Assembly (NCBI GenBank): GCA_964460115.1 | Contig: CAYWPR010000026.1 | Coordinates: forward strand, 1-64,000 | Length of the DNA: 64,000 nucleotides | Direction of reading: 5' to 3' | DNA from: JAEUJZ01 sp964460115 | GTDB lineage: Bacteria > Myxococcota_A > Polyangia > Palsa-1104 > JAEUJZ01 | Shown here: positions 15,654 to 25,134 of the stretch, one piece after another | Layout: each line of letters opens with the position of its first letter | Position numbering within the stretch: the stretch's first letter is position 1 | Translations under genes and position numbers: made by a program | The notes under the pieces: model-generated | What the model was told of the DNA's origin: nothing | Seen by the model: only the letters and a program-made list of their open reading frames with translations | Databases searched by the model: none

Positions 15654-17183
15654 ATGCTCGACCATCTAGAGGGAAAAAGTTCATCTAAAGAGCCATTGCA
15701 AATCGGCCAGTGCGTGGGGCAGCGTTATCGCATCGAACGCCTGCTTGGCGAAGACGGCCTCGGCTTTTGCTATGAAGTCAGCGAAGTTGGCGCGGCCGAG
15801 CGCAGCACCGCCGCCCTGGCTTGCCGAACGCCCCTGTGTCTGCGGCTGTTGCAGTCGCGCGTTGACGCAAAAGACAGCTTGTCGCCCGCGCTTGCGCATT
15901 GGCATAAGCAGCTACATTTGACGCGCCAGCTAGACCACAGCGGAATCGTTCCGGTGCACGAGGTCTGCACCACCGATTCGCAAGGCCGCGTCTATGTTGT
16001 ACGCAGCGCGGTCGAGCTTTTCGGGCAACCGCTCAGCACCATCCTGCAGGCTCGACCAGGCGGCATGCCTGAGCCGGAAGCGGTGCGGCTTTGCGCGGCG
16101 ATTGCCGAAGCGATCGAAGCCGCCCATCAGCGCGGCGTGCTGCACCTTTCGCTGAGCCCGCAGCGCATCTTTTTAGTCTCCGATGGCGCCACCTTGCAGG
16201 TTCAAGTGGCCGATTTTGCCGTTTTGCCGCCGCCGTTTTCGCCAGACTACGGCGAACCGGGTTATTCGGCGCCCGAGCAAGTAGAAGGACTGCCTTGTGA
16301 TCGGCGCACCGACCAATTTTCACTGGCGGTCATTTTGTACGAAATGCTCAGCGGCCAGCCGGCATTTATCGGTAGCCCGCTGGAAGACAGGCAGACCATT
16401 TTGCAGCGCGTGATCAGCGAAGATCCGCTGCCGCTGGCTTTGTCGTCGCCGATTGAACTGGCCCTGGCGCGGGCGCTAAGCCGTTCGCGTACAGTGCGCT
16501 TTGCGACGGTTCGCGACTTTGTCAGTGCCCTTGGCGTAGACGGAGTGGCGTGGACCGTGGTGCGGCCGCCGGGACCGGTGCCAAGTCAGATGTCGCCCCA
16601 GCCGGTGATGCTGCCGCCATATATTTGGCGGCTCATTCTGGGCATCTCCATCGTGGCCTTGATTGGCGTCTATTTTCGCTTTGGACACGGCATCGGGACT
16701 CGGTCGCCGCGCCAAACTGCGCAATCGCAATCGCCCTCTCTGCCTAATGTGCCACCGCTGCCGCCGCCTCGGCCGTCGCTGATGACGACGGGGATCGTCA
16801 CGCCGATTCATAAGCCTATCGTGGCGGCGCCGCCCTTCCATGTGCCGCCGAGCAAGTTCATTCGGCCGCGACCGCTGCCCGCGCTCAAAGCGTCGACTTC
16901 GCCGCCAATCGTCGACATTCAAATGACCACCGATGGTCCGCCGCTAAGCTCGGGCCACACTCAGCGCATCAAGTACTGCCTGCAACTCATACACCCGCGG
17001 CCGCCCTTTGCCGTAGTCTTGGAAAACATCAACGGCCTCCTTTATGTCAGCGAAAGAACCTTGAGCCCCGAGATCAAATTGAGCAGCGATTTTCGCAATT
17101 GCCTGAAAAATGAGGTTCAGGGCGCGATGGCCGCCAAGGACGTGTATATAAAAGGCATGCTCAAGGGACGGCCTGTGCCATGA
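15654..17183 (+). CDS. Membrane-anchored Ser/Thr pseudokinase
   Basis: 509 residues. Residues 20-300 follow the Hanks kinase fold, with a YRIERLLGEDGLGF glycine loop, GYSAPEQ and RRTDQFSLAVILYEML. Catalytic residues are missing. The VAIK lysine is Arg64 (LCLRLL), the HRD motif reads HLS with Ser166 in place of the catalytic Asp, the following Lys is Ser168 and the metal-binding Asn is Arg171. The DFG Asp (187) remains. Near residue 320 lies one membrane helix (YIWRLILGISIVALIGVYF), then a Pro-rich linker and an extracytoplasmic C-terminal domain. The protein cannot be a normal kinase and is probably a scaffold or nucleotide-independent sensor. Its stop overlaps the next start by 4 bases. Confidence 0.85.
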   Translation: MLDHLEGKSSSKEPLQIGQCVGQRYRIERLLGEDGLGFCYEVSEVGAAERSTAALACRTPLCLRLLQSRVDAKDSLSPALAHWHKQLHLTRQLDHSGIVPVHEVCTTDSQGRVYVVRSAVELFGQPLSTILQARPGGMPEPEAVRLCAAIAEAIEAAHQRGVLHLSLSPQRIFLVSDGATLQVQVADFAVLPPPFSPDYGEPGYSAPEQVEGLPCDRRTDQFSLAVILYEMLSGQPAFIGSPLEDRQTILQRVISEDPLPLALSSPIELALARALSRSRTVRFATVRDFVSALGVDGVAWTVVRPPGPVPSQMSPQPVMLPPYIWRLILGISIVALIGVYFRFGHGIGTRSPRQTAQSQSPSLPNVPPLPPPRPSLMTTGIVTPIHKPIVAAPPFHVPPSKFIRPRPLPALKASTSPPIVDIQMTTDGPPLSSGHTQRIKYCLQLIHPRPPFAVVLENINGLLYVSERTLSPEIKLSSDFRNCLKNEVQGAMAAKDVYIKGMLKGRPVP

Positions 17184-18208
17184 AGCGCTACACAACCGTC
17201 GAGCGCATCGCTTTTTTGCCGCTGGCCTTGTCGGGGCTGCTTTTGGTCGGCTGTTACGCCGAAGAACTGGCCGACCTGCACGCGCAGGTAGAGCGTCTAA
17301 ACGCTTGCCAGGCTTGCGCGCAAAGCCAACTGACGCAAGGGTTGGCGCTGGCTTTGTGCAGTCCTCCGGTTCGGCAACTTGTGGACGATGTCAGCCATGT
17401 CTGCCGCCGCGACGATGTCTGCTTGGATCAAAAAATCAGCACGCTTGTGGGCGATGCCGACCCGACGCATACCGGCCGCTTTATTTCGCTGATGCGTCAG
17501 CAAGCGCACACGGTCGTCTATTTTTCGCCGCGCGATGTGCTTGTGGGCGGGCCTTTAGGGATTTATGCGCAGCGTCTAAAGCGCCTGGTTGCGCCGCAAC
17601 CGGCGTGGCTGCCCACGACGCGCTTCTTAGTGGTTTCAAACCTCAAAGTCGGGCTGGGTGGAGACAGCGCGAATCTGTCGATAAGCGATCCGCTGGTCAA
17701 GCGCGCCGAAAGTCGCGGCCAGCAAGTCATCGAACGCATTTTGGACTTTGCCTTTCCCGCGGCACCGCCGAGCCGAGCCAGTGCGGGGACAGAGCTTGGG
17801 CCAAGCTCAGCGTCCGAAATGCAGAAACTGCAGCGCTTGCAGGTTCTGCACTGGGTCTACGGCTTTACGCGCAAAAAGGACGAAATTTTGCAACCCGATG
17901 ACGTTCCGATTCCGGGCAGCGATTTGGGACAAAGCGTCTGGGTGTTTCGCGTGGATTGCGCCACTCCGGATAATTTCGCAGCAGAAGCGGGCGGTGGGCA
18001 AAATGCCGCTTGCCTGCTTTGCCCGCCGCCGCCTTCGCCGTCGCCGCTAATAGTTACGCCGCCGCCGACTATAGCCACGCCGCCGCCGACTATGACACTA
18101 CCGCCGAGCCCGCCGCCAGCTAGCTCCGCGGCAAACATCAGCCCTGCGCCACCGCTGCCAAAACCGCTTTCGCCCGCGCCGCGGCCGGCCGCGCCTTTAT
18201 TGCCATGA
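17180..18208 (+). CDS. Lipoprotein with a Pro-rich tail
   Basis: 342 residues with a signal peptide and lipobox (SGLLLVGC). The start overlaps the pseudokinase stop by 4 bases. The N-terminal part has a short coiled coil with paired Cys (CQACAQ, CSPP, CRRDDVC). The middle has an alpha-beta domain (TRFLVVSNLKVGLGGDSANLSI). The last 70 residues are a Pro/Ser/Thr tail (PPPTIATPPPTM). It is an envelope protein of unknown function. Co-translation with the pseudokinase suggests that the two meet across the inner membrane. Confidence 0.65.
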   Translation: MKRYTTVERIAFLPLALSGLLLVGCYAEELADLHAQVERLNACQACAQSQLTQGLALALCSPPVRQLVDDVSHVCRRDDVCLDQKISTLVGDADPTHTGRFISLMRQQAHTVVYFSPRDVLVGGPLGIYAQRLKRLVAPQPAWLPTTRFLVVSNLKVGLGGDSANLSISDPLVKRAESRGQQVIERILDFAFPAAPPSRASAGTELGPSSASEMQKLQRLQVLHWVYGFTRKKDEILQPDDVPIPGSDLGQSVWVFRVDCATPDNFAAEAGGGQNAACLLCPPPPSPSPLIVTPPPTIATPPPTMTLPPSPPPASSAANISPAPPLPKPLSPAPRPAAPLLP

Positions 18209-18813
18209 CGCGTCTATTCACCAGACGACGCGCGCTGCTTGGTGGCATGGCTTGTGCGGCCGGATGGCTTGGTGCCAAATTGCCGAAGCCAGCCCAGGCC
18301 GAGCCGCTTTTCGCACCTTCGGAACTGATGCGAGAAGTCGAGCTTTATCGTGCCGAAAACATTCTTTTGCATCGCAAAGTGGATCTGCGCGGACTGCGGC
18401 GCTTGCGCGACGGTCGCCCTGTGCCGGGAGACACGCCGCCGCCGCTCGCTCGTTTGCTGCTAGTACACCTGTGGGCCGTCGAATGCCATCCCTGCGTCGA
18501 GGAATTTCCCATTCTGCGGCGCATTACCGATTCACTTTACGATCTGCCGCAGCTAAAAGCCGTGCTGGTGACCGAAACGCTGGATGAATCGGCGCTCCAG
18601 CTTTTTTTTACAACGCATCGCAGCGACTTGCCACGCGTCGAGCATTATCAAAGCAGCGATGATCGGCTGCGCCGCAGTCTGCAAAATCGCACGCAGCCCT
18701 TGACCTTGTTTTTGGATGCGCTGGGAATCGTGCGGCAGGCCTTTTTAGGCAGCCTAAAGCAGCGCCGCAGCGAATTTGCCGACGCGCTTTTGCGGCTGTC
18801 GCGAAGTATCTAG
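18205..18813 (+). CDS. TlpA/thioredoxin-fold protein with a Tat signal
   Basis: 202 residues. A twin-arginine leader (TRRRALLGGMACAAGWLGA) suggests folded export. The mature domain carries a thioredoxin strand and active site LVHLWAVECHPCVEEFPILR, where the usual WCxxC is CHPC with Trp further upstream, as in TlpA/ResA-like proteins. A later TLFLDALGIVRQAFLG segment matches the thioredoxin cis-Pro side only loosely. It is the last gene of the operon (4-bp overlap with the lipoprotein gene) and its stop overlaps the convergent tyrosine-kinase gene by 4 bases. Reduction of Cys pairs in the lipoprotein is a reasonable guess. Confidence 0.78.
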   Translation: MTRLFTRRRALLGGMACAAGWLGAKLPKPAQAEPLFAPSELMREVELYRAENILLHRKVDLRGLRRLRDGRPVPGDTPPPLARLLLVHLWAVECHPCVEEFPILRRITDSLYDLPQLKAVLVTETLDESALQLFFTTHRSDLPRVEHYQSSDDRLRRSLQNRTQPLTLFLDALGIVRQAFLGSLKQRRSEFADALLRLSRSI

Positions 18814-20960
18814 GCGGGTCGTTCCGTATCGCTTCCGTAGTAGGCGCGGTAGCGATTTTCCTCGGGCTCAACGGCGTTTAAAACCACCCCGAGCAAATTG
18901 CCGTCTACATCGAGGATGTGCTGGGCTGCTTGGCGCGCCAAATCGCGGTGTGCTTGTTTGTTGCGCACAACGAGCAGCACGCCATCTACGGCCGTTGCCA
19001 GCACCGCCGGATCGGTCACCGGCACCGCCGGCGGAGAATCGAGCAGGATGCGATCATAGTGCGCGGCGAGTTTGTGCAAAAGCTGTCGAAATCCGTCGCT
19101 GTCCAAGAGCTCAGCGGGATTGGGCGGAGTCGGGCCGCTTGGCAAAATCGACAGATTGGCGATATCGGTCGTCTGCACCGCGTCTTGCAGATTGGCATCA
19201 AGCGCCAGCACACTGGTCAGACCCAAATTCGAGCGCCTGCCAAAGGCTTCGCCAAGGCGCGGCCGACGCAGATCGCAATCGATGATCAGCGTCTTGGCTC
19301 CCGCTTGGGCCAGCGTGATTCCCAGGCTGATGCAGCATAAGGTTTTGCCCTCGCGCGCCACCGAGCTAGTGATGAGCAGCGTTTTAAGCGGATGGGCGGC
19401 GCCGGCAAAAAGCAGGTTCGTGCGCAGCGCCCGGCAGCCTTCGGACAGCGGCGAACGCGGCTGGCTGTGCACATACAGGTCGGCAATTTGCGCCGTGCCG
19501 GAGCCCGTCTTTGATCGAGTCGCGCGCGGTAGGCGGCCTAGAAGCGGCAGTCCCAGGTGGCGCGAAATATCCTCGGGCGACTTGAGCGTTCGATCCATGG
19601 CATCAAGCGCAAAGGCCACAAGCAAGCCGCTAAGCAAGGCCAACACCACCGCAACTCCTATAGCCAGGCGCGGTCGCGGACTGACCGGCAGTTTAGGCAG
19701 CCGCGCATAATCGAGCACCTTCAGATGGCTGGTGCTGAGTCGATGGGCCATGCCGGTCTCTTTGCTGCGGTTTAGAAGCAGGTTGTACTGCTTCTGAAAG
19801 CTTTCGGCGTCGCGTTTGAGTTTGTTGTACTCAATTTCCAAACGGCTGATGCGCATTCCTTCCTGTTTCAGTGTGGTCAGCTCGCCGGAAATTTTTTTCT
19901 CATCGTGTTCGCTTTCACCGACGCGCAATTCGGCGGCGCGCACGGCGGTCTGCACTTCGCGCGATAGCTCATGCAGCACTTGCTCGGTTTTGGACGACTG
20001 CTGCTGCACCATCGGGTGGCGATCTTCGTACCGGGCGCGCAGTTCGGCCAGGCGGCGCTGCTCTTCGGCGTAGACGCGGCGCAGATCGCCAAGCAGGGAG
20101 GGCATCTCTGCACCCGACAGGGGCATGTGCAGCGCGTCGGCTTCGTTGAGCTTGCGCAGTTCCTCAAGCAGGCTTTGCCGCTGTAGCTTGCGCAGCCGCG
20201 TTTCGGTCAGTGCGTCGGTATATTTGTCAATCTGGCGCGCCACTTGATTGGCACGATCCTCCAGGCTGACCGAAAGCATGTCGTGTTCGCTTTTGAACTG
20301 TAACAAAAGCAGCTCGGCGTCGCGCAGGCTTTTGCGGACGACGTCCAGTTCTTCGGCAAGCTGCTGATTTGTGTGTTGCGTAAAAACTTCGCGATTTTCA
20401 GCCGCGCCGATGACGAATTCATCGGCAACGGCATCAGCAATCTTTTTGGCCCATGCCGGCTGAGGATGGCGGGCGGTGATGATAAGAATCCGCGTCTCGG
20501 CAACTAGTTCGGCCGAGTAGTGCGTAAGCAGCGCTTCGCCGGCCTCTTGCAGGGTGCGAGCCGGCGGTCGCGGTTTGAAAAAATCCGGCGCGTCCAAAAG
20601 CTGCAAACGGGCGGCGGCGCGACGGCCTAGCGAATCGCTGGTCAAGACTCGCCGGCTGGTCTGCAGAAAGTCCTGCACCATATAAAAGTTCGTCGGAACC
20701 GGATCGGCCAGTTCCTCGGCTGCCGTACCCAGCACATGCGGCATGCTAGTTTCGACAAGGATGCTGCTGCGCGTTTCATAGACGGGAGTCTGCGCCTTGT
20801 TGAACAAGATCGCGATTCCCAGGGCCGCGGCCAAAAAGCCGAGCAGCAAGTAGCGCCGTTCCCACAAAACCCCCAGGTAGCGCTGAATTTCCGGGGTCTC
20901 AGAGGCGTCGGTCGCCGCCAGGGTGCGTGGTTTGCGTGGCGGTCGCGAATCGCTCATCAT
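18810..20960 (-). CDS. Wzc-type polysaccharide tyrosine autokinase
   Basis: 716 residues. An N-terminal Wzz chain-length domain is flanked by two membrane helices (YLLLGFLAAALGIAIL near 35-50 and PRLAIGVAVVLALLSGLLVAFAL near 425-450), with a long coiled coil between. The cytoplasmic BY-kinase domain has Walker A TSSVAREGKTL, Walker A' TLIIDCDLRRPR and Walker B RILLDSPPAVPVTDP. It ends in a short Tyr cluster (NRYRAYYG) for autophosphorylation. It should control export and chain length of a surface polysaccharide together with Wza/Wzy-type proteins, none of which is in the window. The downstream membrane glycosyltransferase may share that pathway. Confidence 0.92.
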   Translation of the reverse strand: MMSDSRPPRKPRTLAATDASETPEIQRYLGVLWERRYLLLGFLAAALGIAILFNKAQTPVYETRSSILVETSMPHVLGTAAEELADPVPTNFYMVQDFLQTSRRVLTSDSLGRRAAARLQLLDAPDFFKPRPPARTLQEAGEALLTHYSAELVAETRILIITARHPQPAWAKKIADAVADEFVIGAAENREVFTQHTNQQLAEELDVVRKSLRDAELLLLQFKSEHDMLSVSLEDRANQVARQIDKYTDALTETRLRKLQRQSLLEELRKLNEADALHMPLSGAEMPSLLGDLRRVYAEEQRRLAELRARYEDRHPMVQQQSSKTEQVLHELSREVQTAVRAAELRVGESEHDEKKISGELTTLKQEGMRISRLEIEYNKLKRDAESFQKQYNLLLNRSKETGMAHRLSTSHLKVLDYARLPKLPVSPRPRLAIGVAVVLALLSGLLVAFALDAMDRTLKSPEDISRHLGLPLLGRLPRATRSKTGSGTAQIADLYVHSQPRSPLSEGCRALRTNLLFAGAAHPLKTLLITSSVAREGKTLCCISLGITLAQAGAKTLIIDCDLRRPRLGEAFGRRSNLGLTSVLALDANLQDAVQTTDIANLSILPSGPTPPNPAELLDSDGFRQLLHKLAAHYDRILLDSPPAVPVTDPAVLATAVDGVLLVVRNKQAHRDLARQAAQHILDVDGNLLGVVLNAVEPEENRYRAYYGSDTERPA

Positions 20961-20987
20961 CTTTGCCTAAAGCTTATCCTGAGGCGG

Positions 20988-23330
20988 TTATTTGACTTTC
21001 AGCACGCCGATGCGCACGCGCTGGTCGGATTCGTGCGGTCCCTCGGTGATTCGCAGCCGGGCGCCTTCCCCACCGGGCCAAAGTCCGGTGAAGATTTGAT
21101 AATACCCTGCCGGCTGGCCAAGGCGGCTCACGCTGATGCGGTGCTCGTCGGTCACAAAGATGCCGGGCGACCAGAAGCTTGTGGGAAACTTGCCCTCTAG
21201 CGGCATATGGTCGCCGTTCCAGCGCGTACCCATGCCGTCAAAGTGCAAAAAGATGCGGTATGAGACAGGAACGGGGGCGAGCACGCGATAGTAAAGTCGC
21301 AGCTTCAGCTCGGAGCCGCGGCTGATTTCAGCCGGGGCGTCAAAGCCGATGAGCTCGATTTTGTCCTCAAAGACGATGTGCAGCGGCGTTTGCGGATGCG
21401 GCGCGGTTTCGGAAATCAGCCGGCGCAGCGGGTTCGAATCCGTTTCGCCAGGCAACAGGCGATTGCACAGAAGTAGAAATTGCGCGTTGCTGTCGTCCAC
21501 GATGAAGTAGTTTTGGCCGCGCTGCCGGGCCTCACGGTCGATGGCGCCAAGCTCGGTCGCGGGGATGATGACAAAAGCCCGTCCTCCGGAACTTGTCAGA
21601 AAGAACTGCATCACCTCGGATACCGAGTAAAGATGCGTGCTGTTTTGGCCGTAGACATGCCCCGAACCTTGCTGCACGCCGTAAAGCGCCAGGGCACCGC
21701 CGCCGAGTTTTTGATAGTGGGTATAAAGTCCGCGATATGAAACATGGCGGGCCACCATCGGTGCCAGACCCTGAATTGCACAAAGCGCGGCGAGCAGCGT
21801 CAAGCCGATGCCCAGGCCGAGCAGCCGCCGGCGCCAAATGTAGGGGCTGGCCAGGCCGATTCCGAACACTGCGGCGATGCCGATGGCGCAAAGGGTCAGA
21901 ACTTGGCCAAGATAAGCCAGCGGTTCGGGCCAGCGCAAAGCTTCGAGCAGGTGGCCGTTTAGATATTGCTCCGGCGTCAGAAAGAAATCATGGCCGACCA
22001 TGATCATGGCAAGGCTGGCGCAGACGGCGGCGGCCACGCCGGAAGCGGTTTTGCGCTGAAACTGGCGCGCCAGATAGAATCCGACAAGAAGCGCCAAGGC
22101 CGGAAATGCCGGAAGACTGATTTCGCCCACCAGCGCCCCATGTAGCGTCGTAAGAACGTACGTGACGACGAACCAGGTCAGGGGCAATAAGTTGGCCAGC
22201 GGCCGAGCAAACGCCGATCCATTTTCGGCGGGTGCGCTGCCGAATTTGCCGGCGGTTGGGTCATGAAACAGGCCGACAATGGCCAGCGGCACAAAACCTA
22301 CCCACGGAAAAAATGAAAAGCCGATGTTGCGCAAAAGGGTGTCTACTTGCGATTCACGCGTCGTCGGCCAGCGCAGAATTCCTCCGAAAAAAGGCGTATA
22401 GCCGCTGAAATGCTCGCTGGATAGCGCCGGAATGAGACCCACGGCAAGCACCAGGGCGCCCGCGGCCAAGCCCCAGGTGGCCGACGGCTTTCGGCTGCGC
22501 CAGGGCAATAGGCTAAGTCCGGACGTCAAAAGACAAGCGCCAATCAGGCAAGCGCGCTCGGCCGTGGTAACGGTGGCGCTGGCCAAGATGAGGCGCAGCG
22601 GCGGCAAAAGGGCGGCTCCGCACAATGCGCCACAAATCATTTGAGCCGGTTTTGGCCCCTCGGCCAGCGCCAGCGCCACGGTCAGCGTGGCCAAGGGCGC
22701 GACCACGCCAAGCAGGGCGCCTGTACCAAGGAACCCGGCGCAAAGGCCCAAGCCTGAAAGCACGCTGCCAAGCAGGAGGTCGCGAATTCGCCGCGCCGGG
22801 TGCGGACAGACCAAAAGGGCCAGGCCAAAGACCGCTAGGATATGGGCCAGCATGGGCAAAAGGGTCACGCTGACATGGCGGGCGCTGAGAAAAAAAAGCG
22901 GAGTAGAAAGCAGAACGAGGCCGCTTAGGATCGGACCAGCACCGCCGGGCGGGTCGGCGCTGCTTGCCGGCTCCGCCGACGTGCGAGTCAGCCACTGCGC
23001 AAAACCATACAGAGCAAGCAGAGTAATAAGCCCAAGCAGCAGCATGGGTACGCGTCCGCCGAGCTCACTTAGGCCCAAATAGCGAATGCCGAGGGTCAGC
23101 GGCAAAAGCAGAAAGCGCGGGCGCGGCGTGCTGGATTGCAAAAGAGATTGCGCTAAAACGGGCGCATGGGCGCTTTCCAGAAGACGCACTTCGTAGGGAT
23201 CCCACAAGCCGGCCGCGCCGAGCCGCGGCGCCAGCCAGGCCAAGGCGATAATCAGAAGAAAAAGTGCGCCAAGCGCCGGCTGCAATCCCGGGCGCCGGCT
23301 GCCGTTTGACACAGGCGGAGCGAATTCCAT
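20988..23330 (-). CDS. ArnT/GT39-like integral-membrane glycosyltransferase
   Basis: 780 residues. About twelve hydrophobic helices occupy the first 560 residues. The first periplasmic loop carries an acidic motif (GLWDPYEVRLLES), equivalent to the D-E motif of ArnT and protein mannosyltransferases, which use polyprenyl-phosphate sugars. The C-terminal 200 residues are a soluble, mostly beta domain (IVFEDKIELIGFDAPAEISRGSELKLRLYY) like a carbohydrate-binding or jelly-roll module. It is followed 27 bases later on the same strand by the tyrosine autokinase gene. Transfer of a sugar to lipid or protein at the outer face of the inner membrane is inferred. Confidence 0.75.
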   Translation of the reverse strand: MEFAPPVSNGSRRPGLQPALGALFLLIIALAWLAPRLGAAGLWDPYEVRLLESAHAPVLAQSLLQSSTPRPRFLLLPLTLGIRYLGLSELGGRVPMLLLGLITLLALYGFAQWLTRTSAEPASSADPPGGAGPILSGLVLLSTPLFFLSARHVSVTLLPMLAHILAVFGLALLVCPHPARRIRDLLLGSVLSGLGLCAGFLGTGALLGVVAPLATLTVALALAEGPKPAQMICGALCGAALLPPLRLILASATVTTAERACLIGACLLTSGLSLLPWRSRKPSATWGLAAGALVLAVGLIPALSSEHFSGYTPFFGGILRWPTTRESQVDTLLRNIGFSFFPWVGFVPLAIVGLFHDPTAGKFGSAPAENGSAFARPLANLLPLTWFVVTYVLTTLHGALVGEISLPAFPALALLVGFYLARQFQRKTASGVAAAVCASLAMIMVGHDFFLTPEQYLNGHLLEALRWPEPLAYLGQVLTLCAIGIAAVFGIGLASPYIWRRRLLGLGIGLTLLAALCAIQGLAPMVARHVSYRGLYTHYQKLGGGALALYGVQQGSGHVYGQNSTHLYSVSEVMQFFLTSSGGRAFVIIPATELGAIDREARQRGQNYFIVDDSNAQFLLLCNRLLPGETDSNPLRRLISETAPHPQTPLHIVFEDKIELIGFDAPAEISRGSELKLRLYYRVLAPVPVSYRIFLHFDGMGTRWNGDHMPLEGKFPTSFWSPGIFVTDEHRISVSRLGQPAGYYQIFTGLWPGGEGARLRITEGPHESDQRVRIGVLKVK

Positions 23331-23348
23331 GACGGTTTGACGCGACAG

Positions 23349-23912
23349 TTATTTTTTGGCCAAGATGACGCCGCAGCCAATGCGCGCACCGGAGTTGCCG
23401 GTGGGTTGGGTGACGGTGTCATCGGGTTTCTCGTGCACAACGATAGAGCGGCCGAGGATGGCATTATTGGCGGTGCCAAGGCTAATCTGGTCGGTTTCTA
23501 GCTCCAGTTTGCCGGTGCCGTCTTGGGTGACCTCGATGTTGCCAAAATCTCCGGCATGATGCACCGGCTTGTCGAGGCTGCCGTGTTCCATCTTGGCGGG
23601 GTTATAATGGTCGCCGGCGCTTTTTCCATCGGCAGCAGTACAGTCGCCGATTTCATGAATATGCAGACCGTGCTGGCCGGGTGTGGCGCCGCTGATTTCG
23701 ACGTGAACTTTGGTTCTGCTGCCGACTTGTTCAAAAGTGGCGCTGCCGGTGACGGCGCTGCCGCTGCGCGCTTCGATTTGCGCTGCCGCCAAAAGCGGTG
23801 TGTTTCCGGGGGGATTGCCTGGCCCGGGCGTCGGCGGGCAGCCGGTTTGCAACAGGGCGCAAAAAGCCCACGCACCGACAAAAAAGCCAGGAATTGCAAA
23901 GGTATCGCGCAT
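23349..23912 (-). CDS. sodC: Lipoprotein Cu/Zn superoxide dismutase
   Basis: 187 residues, with a lipobox (CALLQTGC) and a Pro-rich linker before the enzyme. All metal ligands are in place: GLHIHEIGDC (two Cu His and the disulphide Cys), AGDHYNP (bridging His), HHAGDFGNI (Zn His and Asp) and SIVVHEKPDD (last Cu His). The C-terminal RIGCGVI supplies the second Cys. It converts superoxide to H2O2 and O2 in the periplasm. The gene lies 18 bases downstream of nothing on its strand and is divergent from the membrane gene at 24028. Confidence 0.95.
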   Translation of the reverse strand: MRDTFAIPGFFVGAWAFCALLQTGCPPTPGPGNPPGNTPLLAAAQIEARSGSAVTGSATFEQVGSRTKVHVEISGATPGQHGLHIHEIGDCTAADGKSAGDHYNPAKMEHGSLDKPVHHAGDFGNIEVTQDGTGKLELETDQISLGTANNAILGRSIVVHEKPDDTVTQPTGNSGARIGCGVILAKK

Positions 23913-24027
23913 GATCTGCCTCCGTTTTCCTCATACTTGACCGAGAGCGCTTCCAGATCAAGCACAGCCGCTGCTTGCTTCATTTGGCGCCTGATGGGAT
24001 TGCCCCCGGCCTGCTATTCTGAACAGG

Positions 24028-25116
24028 ATGCAAAAAAGCGCCGAGCGGCAAGCTGGCGCGCCCAGGGCCCTAAAATCGTGGCCGGCGCAACTATGCGAGC
24101 CGCTCGACTGGCTGCGCGGCCACGCCCTGCGCCTTGTGTGCGGGCTGATTGGTCGTCAGGCGCTGCGCGCACTTTTTCTCGATAAAGAGCTGCGCGTGGC
24201 GCTTGTCGGCAGCCTGTCTGTCATCTGGGCGCTTTTTTTGTCGCTGCGCTGTCCGCTATTGCTGCTTGTCTTATCGCCTTTGGCGCTTGGAGTTCCGCAT
24301 CTACTTGCCGATGTACGCTACCTAGTGGCGCAGCCCGGCTATCACCGTCGCATGCGTCTGGCTTTGCCGGTCGGCGGAGCGCTTTTGCTTGCAGCGCTAG
24401 GAATGGGAATGCCGGCCGGGCTTTTTGCCGTGCTGGCGACGCTGCTTTTGGCCGATGGCACCGCGCGGCCGCAGGGGGTATTTTGGCGGCGCGCGCTTGG
24501 CATAAGCTTGGTACTTTTGCTTTTGGGTTTGGGGCTTTTGTCCAATTGGTACTGGCTAGAGCTTGGATTGGCCCACGTGCACAACTTTGTCGCGGTGCTG
24601 CTGTTTGCGCTTTGGCGCCGGCGCAAAGGGACGCTGCACCATCTGCCGCTTTGGCTTTTTGCCGGAGGCGTGCTGGTTTTACTGAGTGGAACGCTGCCGC
24701 TTTCGACAAATGCGCTGGTCGGTTTTGAAGGCCAGGCAGGGCTTTTTGTCGAGGATCAGCAGGCGCTTTTGGCGCCGCTTTTGCCGCCGCCTTATGGAAC
24801 TCGGCTGCTGCTCTTGTTTGCGTTTGCCCAAGCGGTTCACTATACGGTTTGGCTGCGGCTGATTCCCGATGAGGCGCGAAAGCGTCCGGCGCCGCGTCCC
24901 TTTGCCGCGAGCTTGCAAGCCTTGCAGCGTGATGTGGGCGAGACGCTGCTCGGCTTGGCGCTTTTTATCGCCGGCGCGCTTGCGCTATGGGCACTTTTGG
25001 ACTTGGGGGGGGCGCGGACCGGGTACTTTCAATTGGCGCTATTTCACGGCTATTTAGAGCTATGCGTGCTCGCGCTGTGGTGGATTGAAGGGCAGCGTGA
25101 ACAGGAATGCCGATAA
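24028..25116 (+). CDS. Brp/Blh-like polytopic membrane protein
   Basis: 362 residues with about eight to nine membrane helices. Histidines sit in helices at spacings like those of Brp/Blh carotenoid dioxygenases: LGVPHLLADVRYL (the family's GxPHxxxD), LAHVHNF, AQAVHYTVWLRLIP and LALFHGYLEL. In Brp/Blh four such His bind the iron that cleaves beta-carotene. The remaining sequence is Leu/Ala-rich and too divergent for a firm call, and no carotenoid genes are nearby. It could instead be a distinct metal-binding membrane family. Start ATG 24028; no strong ribosome-binding site. Confidence 0.5.
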   Translation: MQKSAERQAGAPRALKSWPAQLCEPLDWLRGHALRLVCGLIGRQALRALFLDKELRVALVGSLSVIWALFLSLRCPLLLLVLSPLALGVPHLLADVRYLVAQPGYHRRMRLALPVGGALLLAALGMGMPAGLFAVLATLLLADGTARPQGVFWRRALGISLVLLLLGLGLLSNWYWLELGLAHVHNFVAVLLFALWRRRKGTLHHLPLWLFAGGVLVLLSGTLPLSTNALVGFEGQAGLFVEDQQALLAPLLPPPYGTRLLLLFAFAQAVHYTVWLRLIPDEARKRPAPRPFAASLQALQRDVGETLLGLALFIAGALALWALLDLGGARTGYFQLALFHGYLELCVLALWWIEGQREQECR

Positions 25117-25134
25117 CCTGACTGCCTGTAGCTG

